This document shows positions 23,549 through 34,951 of a DNA stretch of 64,000 nt, one piece after another. The DNA lies in the NCBI GenBank assembly GCA_003290165.1, contig QNQO01000833.1, positions 434,001-498,000 on the forward strand. Direction: 5' to 3'. The notes under the pieces were generated by a model. The model saw nothing but the letters and a program-made list of their open reading frames with translations, was not told where the DNA came from and did not search any database. The stretch is from Berberis thunbergii. Its lineage: Eukaryota > Streptophyta > Magnoliopsida > Ranunculales > Berberidaceae. The position numbers and the translations under genes were made by a program. Within the stretch, counting starts at the first letter, position 1; each line of letters opens with the position of its first letter.

Positions 23549-23834
23549 TGTTAGAGAATAGAAGTCAATGCATCCTATTGTTAGGAAAATATCTTTCAGT
23601 ATTAGGAAATACATCCTATTGTTAGGAAAATATATTTTAGCATATTGTGTTGCAAGTTTTATGGGGTTAGAAGTTTTATGGAGTTAGGAAGACTTTCCTA
23701 TTGTATTTTGGTTTCCTAAGTTTGCTAGGTTTCCTATTTCTATTAGGTTATGTCAAAGTTAGCTCTATATAAGCTTGTATTCTATTTAATGAAAGAAAAA
23801 AAGAGAACAATATTTTCAATACAATTCTTTAACA
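23549..23834 (+). repeat. TRIM right LTR
   Basis: 286 bp, differing from the left LTR at only a handful of positions and small A-run lengths, and ending at the target duplication. Confidence 0.9.
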
Positions 23835-23839
23835 CAACT

Positions 23840-25880
23840 TTATATCAAAAAGTAAAAATAGGACTTTTTATTTCAAGGCAACTAAATATCCAAAATAAGA
23901 TCACAGATTCATTTACTATCGAATACCCAAAATTTTCTTTTATTATCACAAAGATATAACAAAATGGTATCATATTTTAGTTATATGAGACAAAAACAAA
24001 ACTATCATTAACAACATAGTACCATTATTCACTGTAATGCTTACTTTATCAATTGTTTGGTAGTGCAAGACAATTGTGGGATTTTTCATTATATACCAAT
24101 TAATGAGAAGTCAATAACTCTAAATGTAATTGATTTCAATTTTTTTTATCTTTTTACCATCTCTATAATCTTTTTTCTCTTATTGGCAATGTTACATGGG
24201 CTATATGGTCATAAATTCTCAACACCAGCAGGGTTCACCAGTCAGTTAGTCACACCTATTAACTCAAATTTCGACTCAACCCAACTGGACTGCTTCCATA
24301 CTTTTGGCTGATGAAACTACAATGGAGCAAATCATGTTTTTCATTTGAAGGAGATGAAAAGTGTCATGATATTTCTTCTATAAATATAAATGTGCACAAC
24401 TCAATAAAAACACATTTAAAATAAAGGGTTTTTTTTAGTTATTATGTTTTTTTTTTTGGAAAAATAATTGCAAACTTTATATTAAATTGACTTTTTCTTT
24501 TGGTTATAAAATTAAAATATTAAATTTAATGATAATTTAATAATTAAAATATCAAATTGATTCTATCCCAATCCCATCCCACTCTGGATCGGGATGAGTT
24601 TGATCAAATCTAAAAGTACTCAAAAAAAAATCGGGATGGGATGCCCACCCCTAGCGCAGATATGTTTTTCCGTGGAAACCAATTTAGGTTTTCAATTTTC
24701 AAAAATTTGGTTTGAGTCAAGCCTACGTAGCTTCAAAATGCGAACAATTGTATGTCCTCATCCTTTGTAAATAATTATACAACCATATTGATGCTAATAT
24801 ATTTTGACAGCAATACTAAAATTTTGGTTTTGTTCATCTATAGTCGGTAGTTAGTTTGTGTTGTTTTATGTTGAAGTTTTATATTTTGCTTCTTATTTTT
24901 TGGTGTATATGTTGTTGATGACCGGTGTATTATGTTTCTCCGTTTTGTTAAAATGTGTGCAAGTGTTTCATATAAAAGATAGGGAAATTCATTCTTCGTA
25001 AATATGTTTACACATCTCAATGCACTGCTAAGATTTGTATTTTAGCCGGTTTGTACTACTCGTTTATTATTTATGCAATTTTTATTTTAAGACCTAACGA
25101 CACATTTCACGAAAAAATCATAAGCAATTATCGAATTTAAAAATGTATAAATACAAAAACACAATGAATTAAGTAGTTGTTCTATGAGATATTGGGAAGA
25201 GATGAAACCGCACACACCCCATAATGTGTAACAACAACTCGATAATATTATCATAAAATGTCTCAGGTTTGCTTGATAATATCACCATAAGGCTTGGTTT
25301 GGTTTTGTCATGGTGCAATCGCACACGCCCTAGAATTCATGGGGTCCCAAAATTTGCAGTAAAATTAAAATGATTACTAAGTATTTTTTTATATCTTAGT
25401 AATACTCATAATTTGTTGATCATATAAAATCAGGATTTGCACCGGGTATAAATCCAACCAGGGTGATGTGTCACAATATGGATAGATTTACATGCATATG
25501 GAGGATTACATTGTCGCCCCAAATTGTGGCACATCTTACAAAACTTGGTTGCAAAATCCCATCCCCAATTATTTTGGATCCAGATTCAATTTTTACATCC
25601 AAATTCAAAAAAATTAAACTCATAAATAATGGAATCAAACTATTTTGATGATGAATTGAGAGCCCTAAATTGGGGAGAACGCTTTTAGAAAGTGGTGTGG
25701 TGAGACCCAAAATAGAAATTTGAGATTGAGCGTTGATTAGATTGTAACTCTGGATCCAACAATCACACTTAATGACCCGCCAAAACAAACACAAGTTTTT
25801 ACTAATTCTAATTAATTAAGAATCCCACCGCCTATAATCCGAACTATAAACAACCAATCGAAAAGACAACCTGACTAACA
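23840..25880. other. AT-rich intergenic region
   Basis: No gene seen. A hAT-MITE-like end lies at about 24,545-24,653: read on the minus strand it begins TAGGGGTGGGCATCCCATCC, a form common at ends of small plant hAT elements. The partner end was not located. Confidence 0.4.
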
Positions 25881-26033
25881 CTTGAGTGAAGTTGAGTTTC
25901 CATAAACGGAAGGTTTTGAGCGGAGCGACAAGCAAAGCAGAGCGATTTCAATGAAGGAAATGCAGCTAATGGATTAGGTGGAACTGTGGTCGTCAGGTAA
26001 ACATTCATCTTCCCAATTCGTTTTCCTTTCATC

Positions 26034-26069
26034 TAATAATTTAGGGTCACATCTGCATTCTTGCCCCTC
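26034..26069 (+). repeat. Host 36-bp tandem duplication at the chromovirus insertion site
   Basis: The phrase CTAATAATTTAGGGT plus CATCTGCATTCTTGCCCCT occurs once before the element (26,034-26,069). It occurs a second time split by it (26,070-26,085 on the left, 36,240-36,264 on the right). The host therefore already carried two tandem copies and the element entered the second. Confidence 0.8.
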
Positions 26070-26085
26070 TAATAATTTAGGGTTT

Positions 26086-26431
26086 TGTCACGAATTGAAA
26101 TATTGAGTGAAATAGTCGGCGGGAAGTTCAAATGGAAAAAAGGGTAAATTTGTAATTAGTGGTCCAATTGTTAATTGGGAATAATGTAGAAAAGACATGC
26201 GTCAAATGGTAATAGACCAATTTGAAATTCTGTTAGACTCCTTTCTTTAAAAGGGGAAATAAACCCTAAAAAATAGAATAAGAAGAATGTGTTAGAGAAA
26301 AGGCTCAATTCTTACTAATTGAGAAGTGTGTCTATAAACTTTCCTTTCGATTGAATGCAATATCTCTGAAATTTTTCATTCAATCTATTGGTGTCTTCGA
26401 TTAGTGTTTTTCAGCTCGCAAGTACGTGACA
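26086..26431 (+). repeat. Chromovirus left LTR
   Basis: 346 bp, TG...CA ends. It shares the run 'TTTAAAAGGG' and the CGATTAGTGTT...GTACGTGACA end with the right LTR, but is 55 bp longer because the right LTR has several internal deletions. Confidence 0.9.
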
Positions 26432-26467
26432 GTTGGTATCAGAACAGTAGATCCCTAGACCTACAAC

Positions 26468-27660
26468 ATGGAGACGAGGGCTCGAGAAGTAGAAGCGTTT
26501 ATGAAGGAAAGAAAGAAACAATTGATTGAATCTTCCAGTCAAATGGATTGGGTGAAAGTTGAACTTCAAATAATTTTTGCGAGTAATGAAAACAACGAAC
26601 ATAGGTTAGATGCAAAAATGGAAAAAATTGATTCGGTTGTTTCAAAACACCATGGTGAACAATACCGGAGGATAATCGAGCAATTTGCAGGCATCAACAA
26701 ACACTGGAAATCCAACATGAGCACCCATCCTCCCTCCCACTGAAATTGGAGGTAACATGTTTCGTTTCCCTAAAATTGATTTTCCACGTTTTGATGGGTC
26801 TACCCCTAGATCTTGGTTGAAAAAATGTGAGCGTTTCTTCACTTTGCATAGTCTTCTTGACCACTGCAAAGTTTCAATCGCCTCTATTCATTTGGATGAC
26901 AAAGCAGATAATTGGTTTCTGTACTAAGCCTATTGTATCTTGGGTTGAGCTTGTTCATGATTTGTGTATCCATTTCGAATACCCAATTATTGATAACTAC
27001 GTAGATGCATTTAATAAGATCTCCCAGGACCAATCTGTTGAGTTATACTACGATCGCTTCGAGGAACTGAAATCACTTATGTTATTGCACAGCCCATCCT
27101 TGACTGAACCCTACTTTGTGCTTAGTTTCCTGAGTGGTTTGAGGCCAAATATTAAATCAGTTGTGCAAATGTTTAAAGAAACATTTGCAATCCTTGCCTT
27201 TTCATTGGTTTGAGGCTAGATATTAAATTAGTTGTGCAAATGTGCAAATGGTTTGACTGAACCCATCCTAGCATTTTCATTGGCTAGGATGCAAGAATCT
27301 TGCAATCCCACTCACTCTCAGATCTCTTCCTTTGCTAGTGCTCCAAAGAAATAGTACACTGCTCCTTTCCAAACTACTAATTGGACTAAATATAACACCA
27401 TGTCCAATTCCCACCTACAACCGTCCACCCATACAATTCCATCTTCAGTCAAAAATCACCACCTCACACACCAAATGTTTCTTTCACCACCTTACACACC
27501 AAATCTTTCTTTCACACCTCTCAAATTTTCTTCCCCAAACCCACCAATCAAAAGGCTTACACCCTTTCAAATGAAGCTTCGGAGAGATAAAGGCCTGTGC
27601 TATAACTATGATGAAATATACAAATCAAGTCATTTATGCAAAACCCAACATTTGTACTTG
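26468..27660 (+). pseudogene. Chromovirus gag remains
   Basis: Starts METRARE and continues into a capsid-like region in several frames: FPRFDGSTPRSWLKKCERFF, a Ty3 gag hallmark, then FHEL-type helices, with FEELKSLML and SFLSGLRP in a further frame. A degraded zinc knuckle near 27,594-27,640 (C-Y-N-Y...H-L-C, second Cys lost) closes gag. At least two frameshifts and a small local duplication (around 27,205-27,260) make it non-coding. Confidence 0.8.
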
Positions 27661-27699
27661 TTGATCCTGACTCTGATCCCCAAGAGGAACCTCTTCCCT

Positions 27700-28330
27700 T
27701 GCTAGCTGATACTGAAATTTTGATAGAAGAGATCTCTTCAGATATGGAGCTTTCCCTCCATGCCCTTCATGGGAACCATTCATCAAACACAATCCTCCTC
27801 AAAGGTTTCATAAAGAAACATCCTATCTCTATTCTCATAGACACAGGAAGTACACATTCCTTTATCGACCCAAAGGTGATTAAAATCACCAACTGGCCTA
27901 CCATGATCACTTCACAAATGGTTGTTAAAGTGGCCAATGGTCAACATCTCATCAGCAATGCCATTTGTCAACCTTTGAAATGGTCCATGCAACACACCAA
28001 TTTGAAGATTTAGTTAGTGTTACCCTTAGGGGGTTATGACATGGTATTGGGAGGGGATTGGCTTAAACCTCTAAGAGACATTATCATCAATCTTCAAACT
28101 CTTCAACTCGCCTTCCTACCAAGGCCACCAATCCCACTCCAAGGTGTCCATGACACAACTTCATTGTTTCTAATTGGTCCATCAAAGTTTTCTAAATTTC
28201 TAAAGAAACACTCTCCTTCCTTCATTGGACATCTCTTCTCATTGACACCATCTCTAGATCAACCTCATATCCCCTCAAATATCATCTCTCTTTCAGACTT
28301 ACAAAGATGTATTCCAAACTCCAACTTCCC
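27700..28330 (+). pseudogene. Chromovirus aspartic protease remains
   Basis: Carries ILIDTGSTHSF, the active-site D-T-G of retrotransposon proteases, and downstream YDMVLGGDWL, the family's second conserved block. An in-frame stop lies between them at about 28,011. Confidence 0.85.
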
Positions 28331-29174
28331 TCCCTCCTCCAGAAGCTTAGACCATAAAATTCCTCTACAACCCAACACACTTCCTATTTCACAAGCCCCT
28401 TATAGGCTTCCTCGCATTTACAAGGATGTAGTTGAGAGTTTGGTCAAGGAGATATTAGAAGCTGGGTTAATCCAACACTCGCATAGCCCCTTTGCGGCCT
28501 CCATTTATTGGTGGAAAAAAAGACAATACTTGGAGGTTTTATGTTGACTATAGGACACCATCAAAGATAAATTTCTCATGCCCCTCATTGATGAGTTGTT
28601 GGATGAGTTACATGGTGCCCATATCTTATCCAAGCTAGACCTTAGATCCGGATACCACCGAGTCCTAGTTCACCATGAGGACATATACAAAACAACCTTT
28701 TTAAGACACCATGGCCATTTTGAGTTTAGAGTCATGCCATTTGGCATAACCAATGCCCCAGCCACTTTTCAAGTCCTTATGAATCAAGTCTTTCAACCAT
28801 TTTTTAGGAAGTTTATCTTGGTTTTCTTTGATGATATTCTCATTTATAGCAAATCATTGGCACAACACTCACATCACTTGGAACTAACCCTTGCCACCTT
28901 GAGAGCACATTCCCTATTCGCAAAACTATCTAAATGTTCATTTGTTCAACCTGAGCTAGCATACTTATGGCACATTATAAACTCCAAAGGAGTGGCAGTC
29001 GATCCTTCAAAATTGGAAGATATGGTTCAGTGGCCAATACCCAACAATTTGAAGACTCTAAGAGTATACCTTGGCTTAACAAGTTACTATGAGAAGTTTG
29101 TTAGGCATTATGGCTTGATAGCTAAGCCCCTCACTGATTTGTTAAGAAAAAGATTCATTTCTATGGTCCAATGA
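28331..29174 (+). pseudogene. Chromovirus reverse transcriptase remains
   Basis: Reads from the LPP..PYR lead (here ISQAPYRLP) through EAGLIQHSHSPFAA, then a frameshift in a run of A's near 28,515, and resumes with LDLRSGYH, FRVMPFGITNAPATFQ and the catalytic VFFDDILIYS box. The catalytic Asp pair is kept. The frame ends at a shift near 29,170. Confidence 0.9.
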
Positions 29175-29625
29175 GGCACAACAAGCATTTGAGACACTCA
29201 AAACTAGCAATGAGTTCTACTCCTGTTCTTCAATTGCCTAATTTTTCCCTCCCCTTCTTCTATGAGGCGGATGCAAGTTTAGTTGGAGTGGGAGTTGTGC
29301 TTTCATAGCAAGGTCACCCTATAGCTTATTTCAGCAAGGCACTGGGTACAAAAAATGGGTTGTCAACATATAAGAAAAAACTTTTAGCTATTGTAATGGC
29401 TGTGTAGAAATGAAAGGCCTACCTGCTTGGTGCCAAGTTCTTTATCATGACTAATCATCAGAGCATTAAGCACTTGTTAGACCAAAAGTTAACTACAATA
29501 TTGCAACATAAATGGCTTGCAAAACTTCAGGGGTTCGATTACACTATAAGTTACAAAAAAGGGACAGACAACTTTGTTGTTGATGCTCTGTCAAGAGTCC
29601 CAGACAATGCAACTTGTTCTTAGCC
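29175..29625 (+). pseudogene. Chromovirus RNase H remains
   Basis: In a shifted frame: FSLPFFYEADASLVGVG with the first catalytic-type Asp, GHPIAYFSKAL, TNHQSIKHLLDQ, then YKKGTDNFVVDALSR, the end of the RNase H region. Several TAG/TGA codons interrupt it. Confidence 0.85.
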
Positions 29626-29689
29626 ATATCCTAAGTAATTCCTCAGTGGTTAAAAGATATCACTCTTAGCTATTCTGCTGATAGTCAAG

Positions 29690-30360
29690 CTCAGGACATG
29701 ATTACAAAGCTGCTGGTTCAACCTGATGCAGTTCCTAAATTCAGTCTTCAGAAAGGTATTCTCAGATACAAAAACTCCATTTATATTGGGTGTTCAGATA
29801 CACTAAGAAGGCAATTGATTCAATCACTCCATGCTTCTCCATTGAGAGGACACTCTAGAATTACAGCAACATATCAGAAAATAAAACAACACTTCTATTA
29901 GCCTCAATTGAAGTATCAAATAATGGAATTTATCACCTTGACATATGTCAACATTACATGGGTGACCAAGCAGGCTATGGTTTGTTACAACCTTTACCTG
30001 TGCCAGAACATGCATGGCAACACATCAGTATAGACTTCATCGAAGGTTTTGCCATCGTCCCAAGGAAAATATGTCATCTTAATAGTAGTTGATAGCTTAA
30101 CCAAGTTCAGCCATTTCATTACAATAGCACACCCCTTCACTGCTCATATGGTTGCAGAGATCTTCTTACAGCATGTCTACAAATTCCATGGCATGCTAAG
30201 TTCAATCGTATCCGATAGATACAAGGTGTTTCGCAGTCTGTTCTGGAAACAATTGTTTACTGCTCTGGGTACCTCCCTAACACTTAGCACAATCTATCAC
30301 CTACAGATGGATGGTTAGACAGAATGAACTAATTCATGCCTGGAAACTTACCTCCGTTGT
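29690..30360 (+). pseudogene. Chromovirus integrase remains
   Basis: Has the HHCC-type lead (HASPLRGHSRITATYQKI), then VVDSLTKFSHFI with the first catalytic Asp, and the IVSDRYKVFRSLFWK block carrying the second Asp. Stops separate the pieces. The usual 'NGQTE' block after it is present as a stop-containing version near 30,312. Confidence 0.85.
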
Positions 30361-30655
30361 CTCACTGGTCATGCCCCTTCCAGGTGATCCAGATAGTTGT
30401 ACTTAGCTGAGTATTAGTTTAATACCAATTTTCACTCAAGCTTAAACACAACACCATTTCAAGCACTCTACGGGCATCATCCCCCTCTCCTGGCACTTCC
30501 TCCCCCTGATACCTTGTCAATTCTAGAGGTGCAACAATATCTTCAACAGAGAACTGATATGATGAACATCATCAATGAAAGACTGCACAAGGCTCAGGAA
30601 TGCATGAAAATCTATGCAGACCGTTATCGCCAGGACATGGCATTCTCCAACGAAG
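30361..30655 (+). repeat. Chromovirus post-integrase segment, copy A (left of the hAT)
   Basis: About 290 bp starting CACTGGTCATGCC and ending near CATTCTCCAAC. It is repeated at 34,617-34,930 on the other side of the hAT transposon (copy B). Both copies encode the same integrase-to-chromodomain linker (PFQALYG region, MKIYADRY). The two copies differ at scattered bases, and copy B has an extra 21-bp duplication (CAGATAGTTGTACTTAGCT repeated). Confidence 0.85.
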
Positions 30656-30676
30656 GGCGGATCCAGGATTGTAGAC

Positions 30677-30677
<1 letters not shown>

Positions 30678-30705
<28 letters not shown>
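30678..30705 (+). repeat. Poly(G) tract of 28 bases
   Basis: Uninterrupted G homopolymer just inside the left end of the hAT element, followed by a C and an A run. The exact length is likely uncertain because such tracts are hard to sequence. Confidence 0.9.
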
Positions 30706-30707
<2 letters not shown>

Positions 30708-30804
30708 AAAAAATCATGGATAATTTAATTCTTAAAATAAATAGATAAATATGATTAAAATAGAGTTTTAAAAGTGTTACAAGATAAACATACATAATGA
30801 GTCA

Positions 30805-33187
30805 ATGTAGATGCACAATAGATTTAGGTAAAAGCTCTCTGCGGGTTCTCATGTTTTGGTAATGCTACAAAATCACCTCATCATCGATGCCATTAAATAT
30901 ATCTTTATCAACATATGTAATCAAACTATCTACCATCCATTGATCTCACATACGGTTAGGTAATCAATTCTTGACAATCTTCATAGCAGAAAAAATTCTC
31001 TCGACACTGACAGGTGCAACTGATAATATTAAGGCTAAAGTAATAAGCCTATAGATCAAAGGATACAAAATATATTTTTTTTGTCCTTACCATCTTCTCA
31101 GCAAGATTGCTAATTTCTGTCAAATTCAAGAACTTGCCATTCGACCTCACATCAATGATAAATGTCTCCAACTGATTATCAAGAGCATCAAGTTGTACTT
31201 CTAAGAAATCATTTGGATAAAACTTAGCAAAACGAATCAATTTTCCCTTATCAAAATTTGAATAGGAATCATTTGGACTCAAACATGAAAAACATAGAAG
31301 TAATTCAGTATTCACTTCGTTGAAGCGGTTGTTGAACTCTTGAAGTTGCAAATCAATAACAACATTAAATAAATGAACCCGATAACGATGCATGTTTGTC
31401 ACATTTTCAACATTACGTTGTGACCATCCCCGAGCAACATAAAATTCTTCCCGGTTAGGCATTTCTATAACATATTTGCTACAAAATAAGGAAACTTCAT
31501 CTAGCAAATTATTTTATCCATCATCTCGCATAAACTGTAAACATTTCTTAGCTACTATGACCAAACCCATGGCATTCAAAATATCTTGATCATTTATTTG
31601 CAATGCTTGTGACAATTCATTCGTGATTTCTAATGTATTTTCCATCAAATGAAGTCTAAATGCAATATCAAAAGATAACAATGAATCTAATGAAGTGCAT
31701 GCTTCAACTCTTTGCTCAACATATTTTGTGGTCTCCTTAATGCACTCGAGCACATCGATGATAAAATTAAACAACTTAATCAAGTTTATCAAAGTATTGT
31801 AATGTGAGCCCCAACGTGTATCTCCGGCTCTTTTATGAGTTGATTGTTGATTTTGGCCACTTCCACTTGCGAGTTCATCACTTTCAAGTGCTTTTAGAGT
31901 GTTAATAAATTGTGCTTCTAAAATAATATCATGACGCTTACATGAGCCACCAACCACATTCACAACACTCGTGACCAAAGAGAATAATAAAACAATGGAA
32001 TCCTCATTCTTTGCAATGGCAACAAGTGCTAATTGAAGTTGATGTGCAAAACAGTGAATATAGAATGCACTTTCATTCTCCTTTAGGATTAATGCTTTAA
32101 AACCGTTGAACTCACCTTGCATATTGCTTGCCCCATTGTACCCTTGGCCACGTAGTCTTGAAATGCTTAACTTGTGCTTGGAAAATAAAGCGTCAATTGA
32201 TGCCTTTAGGGATAAAGCAGAAGTGTCAAAAACATGTACAGTACCTAAAAGTCTCTGAATCACATGCCCGTGTTTGTCCACATAACGGATCATGGAAGCC
32301 ATCATCAACTAATATGGAAAACAAATAATCTCCAAGGTCTTGAATGATAACATTTGTGGTTTCAGTTGCACAACCATTCACAATATCTTTTTGAATTTTG
32401 GTGCTATTAATTTGAGATTCCCAGGACATTTATCCAAAGTTACCCTTTTGATGTCTTTATTATGGTCACCAAGAAAATGTAACATTTCTAAGAAATTCCC
32501 TCGGTTGTTTGAATCACAAGATTCATCATGACCACGGAAAGCTAATCCTTGTCGGAGTAAGAATCGAACACAAACGACAAAAGCATTTAGACGAACCTTG
32601 TAATCACTTCGAACTTCATTTGTTTGCTTATTTACAACAGTTCAAATATGTTGTTGTTGATTCATTAAAGCTTCACAATTACTCCAAGCTTTATTGTGGT
32701 CACTGTTAGACCCTTCAACATGTGTTTATAACTTATTATTTTTCTTCCAATTGGTAAATCCTTCAACGACAAAAGCATCACAAGTACCCACATATTTTTT
32801 ACTCTCATATCTGAAAAGGTAGCAACACGAGCAGTATGCAGCCTCTTTCTCTATGCTATACTCTAACCATGTAGGAAATTCATCAAACCAAGAAGGATTG
32901 AAACGCCGTAAGACTTTTCTTTGCAAAGTTTTCTTAAAATTATGTGCCCGAGGTTGGCAAGGACTTTTTTGCAAGTATGTTCTTCGAATTTCATCCCTTA
33001 TGTTGGGATGATATTCCTTGATTGACTTACGTAATCCAGGATCTGCTATAAGAGTTTCTGGATCAAATTCAGTCTCAATACAACTCCTTTTGGAACTACG
33101 AAGCTCCTTATCAGACTTATCAGTGACAGTCTGAGTAGTAGAACTAGAACTTGCATCATTTATTCTTTTAAAGTATTTATCCATCAC
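30805..33187 (-). pseudogene. hAT transposase (zinc finger MYM-type protein 1-like), broken
   Basis: From the N-terminus at 33,187: MMDKYFKR, acidic/Ser-rich lead, then the TTF-type zinc finger region (RRFNPSWF, WLEYSIEKEAAYCSCCYLF). The frame is lost near 32,726. A DUF4371-like part follows in mixed frames (FRGHDES, NNRGNFLEML). From 32,308 comes a long intact stretch with RGQGYNGASNM, HCFAHQLQLALV and the conserved TRWGSHY. Another break falls at about 31,510. The C-terminal dimerisation region (SVERIFSAMK) is near 30,990-30,960. At least three frame breaks or stops mean the copy cannot make transposase. Confidence 0.88.
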
Positions 33188-33777
33188 TCGTCAGCACAAG
33201 TGCACAACTATTTAACTACACAAATACAACAGACAATCAAAATATTCATATTAAAAAATGCCATCTCAGACTCCAAAATTCTCAATTTATAATGTAAATC
33301 AATAATTAACACATGAAAGAGAAGGAACCTCACAAAATACCAAGAACTTGAGATAATGGCCTTTTTCAACAGATGAAATTAAATACCCACTTAAGCTTCA
33401 AGGATCAAATACCCACTTTGTCAAAGCCTAAACAAATTAAATTAAATAAAAAAATCAAATATGAAGCTCTCCTGTACAAAAATGATAAATCAGATGCTTA
33501 AACAAACATGAAATACCCTACCAAAGCTTAAACAAATATGAAACCCACAAAAAACTTAAACAACTAAACAAATACCCACCAATTTAAACATCAAAATGAT
33601 TAAACAAATACCCCCAATCTAAACATGAAGGTGATTAATAAAGTATGGATTTTTTTTTAATCTCTCTTTGATTAGAAAAAAACTTTGATTTATCAGCAAT
33701 TGCAATAAAATAACTTCATGTTCCTTAGACAAAAGAAACGAATTTACCCCCTTAGATTTTTTTTTTTGCGAAATTCT

Positions 33778-33858
33778 AAATGGCGAGGAAACGGGCGAGG
33801 GAAGGGAGGTAGCGGGGTGGACGGTCCCCACCCCGCCACCTCCCTTCCCTCACTGTGT
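33778..33858. repeat. GC-rich palindrome within the hAT
   Basis: GAGGGAAGGGAGGTAGCGGG... pairs with ...CCCGCCACCTCCCTTCCCTC around a short ACGGTC-type loop, a stem of about 25 bp with one or two mismatches. The lead-in (TTCTAAATGGCGAGGAAACG) closely resembles a patch at 2992-3015. Confidence 0.75.
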
Positions 33859-34616
33859 AGAACTCCTCTTTTTTTTTTCTCTTTTTGATTGATTAGAATA
33901 AAACTTTGAATAAATTTAATAAAATGAAGTCTTTTCATCTTTCTCTCTTTTCTCTTTTTATCAAACCCAACCCCATACGACCAAACCCACTTCCACTAAG
34001 CTCACTTTTCATCTCTGATATCTCTCTCTTTTCTCAGAGAGATCAAAGTCTGTTTTTCATCACTCAGAGAGATCGAGATCGAGTTTGTTCGAGTTTGATT
34101 TCATCAGACTCAGAGAGATCGAGTTTGTTTTCATCAAACTCAATGAGATCGAGTTTCTGATTTCTATCTAGGTTATTGTTTCACCAGAGAGAGAGAGATC
34201 TAGCTTGGTTTCATCTCTCTTTCTTTTCTCTCTTGTCTAGGGCTCAAAGTTAATTCGTTGTTTCGAATTTGGATCGCCAAAGAGGGAGACAAAGACCCAA
34301 TTTAAAAAAAGATGTTAAAGCTTAAGGTGATTTTGTTGTTGTCCACTTGTCCTGTTGACTTCATTTAGAACCCATATTCAAAACAAACTCACCTTGTTTC
34401 GCATGGATGGAGAAGAAGATATTGTTGATGACTGAAGGCGTGGAGGCGGAGATTAGAAGAGGCGATTCAATTTTTTTTTTCAATTGTGATATGTGATTGT
34501 TGTTTTTATAAAAGGGGCGACATAAAATTTCTAAGGGGGGCAAGATTGAAATTTTATATATTTTCATAGATTTTTTTTTTAAACCTAAGGGGGTCAATAC
34601 CCAATATGTAGATCCG

Positions 34617-34930
34617 CCCCACTGGTCATGCCCTTTCCAGGTGGTCCAGATAGTTGTACTTAGCTCCAGATAGTTGTACTTAGCTGAGTATTGGTTTAAA
34701 ACCAATTTTCACTCAAGCTTAAACACAACACCATTTCAAGCACTCTACGGGTATCATCCCCCTCTCCTGACACTTCCTCCCACTGATACCTTATCAATTC
34801 CAGAGGTGCAACAATATCTTCAATAGATAACTAATATGATGAACATCATCCAGGAGAGACTGCACAAGGCTCAGGAACGCATGAAAATCTATGCAGACTG
34901 TTATCACCAGGACATGACATTCTCTACCGG
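34617..34930 (+). repeat. Chromovirus post-integrase segment, copy B (right of the hAT)
   Basis: Second copy of the linker segment. It continues without a break into GGTGATTGGGTATACC, the downstream sequence of the retrotransposon that copy A lacks. Confidence 0.85.
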
Positions 34931-34951
34931 TGATTGGGTATACCTAAAGTT

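Larger units (their letters stand above)
22609..23834 (+). mobile_element. TRIM (terminal-repeat retrotransposon in miniature), complete, 1,226 bp
   Basis: Two near-identical LTRs (287 and 286 bp) begin TGTTAGAG and end TTTAACA, so the TG...CA ends are intact. They enclose 653 bp. Directly after the left LTR is a primer-binding site like the initiator tRNA-Met complement (TAGTATCAAAGC against TGGTATCAGAGC). Directly before the right LTR is a purine-rich tract (CGGGGGGG, 23,541-23,548). Identical 5-bp flanks (CAACT) show a single clean insertion. There are no gag or pol motifs in the interior, so the element is non-autonomous and needed proteins from another LTR element. Few LTR differences suggest a fairly recent insertion. 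The interior carries a 49-58-bp tandem repeat. Confidence 0.93.
30655..34617 (-). mobile_element. hAT-family DNA transposon with ZMYM1-like transposase, nested in the chromovirus
   Basis: The left end reads AGGGCGGATCCAGGATT and the right end, inverted, GGGGCGGATCTACAT, so the termini share GGGCGGATC, a typical plant hAT end. The transposase is encoded on the minus strand. Near the left end is an unbroken run of 28 G (30,678-30,705). The right third (the element's 5' part) carries a GC-rich palindrome (33,795-33,850) and CAGAGAGATCGAGTTT-type short repeats (34,040-34,200). There is no 8-bp target duplication. Instead the flanks are two copies of the same 290-bp retrotransposon segment. Confidence 0.85.

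Noticed and set aside
25471..25794. 107-codon minus-strand frame left of the chromovirus
   Set aside because: No motif. AT-rich intergenic composition and an overlapping frame on the other strand.
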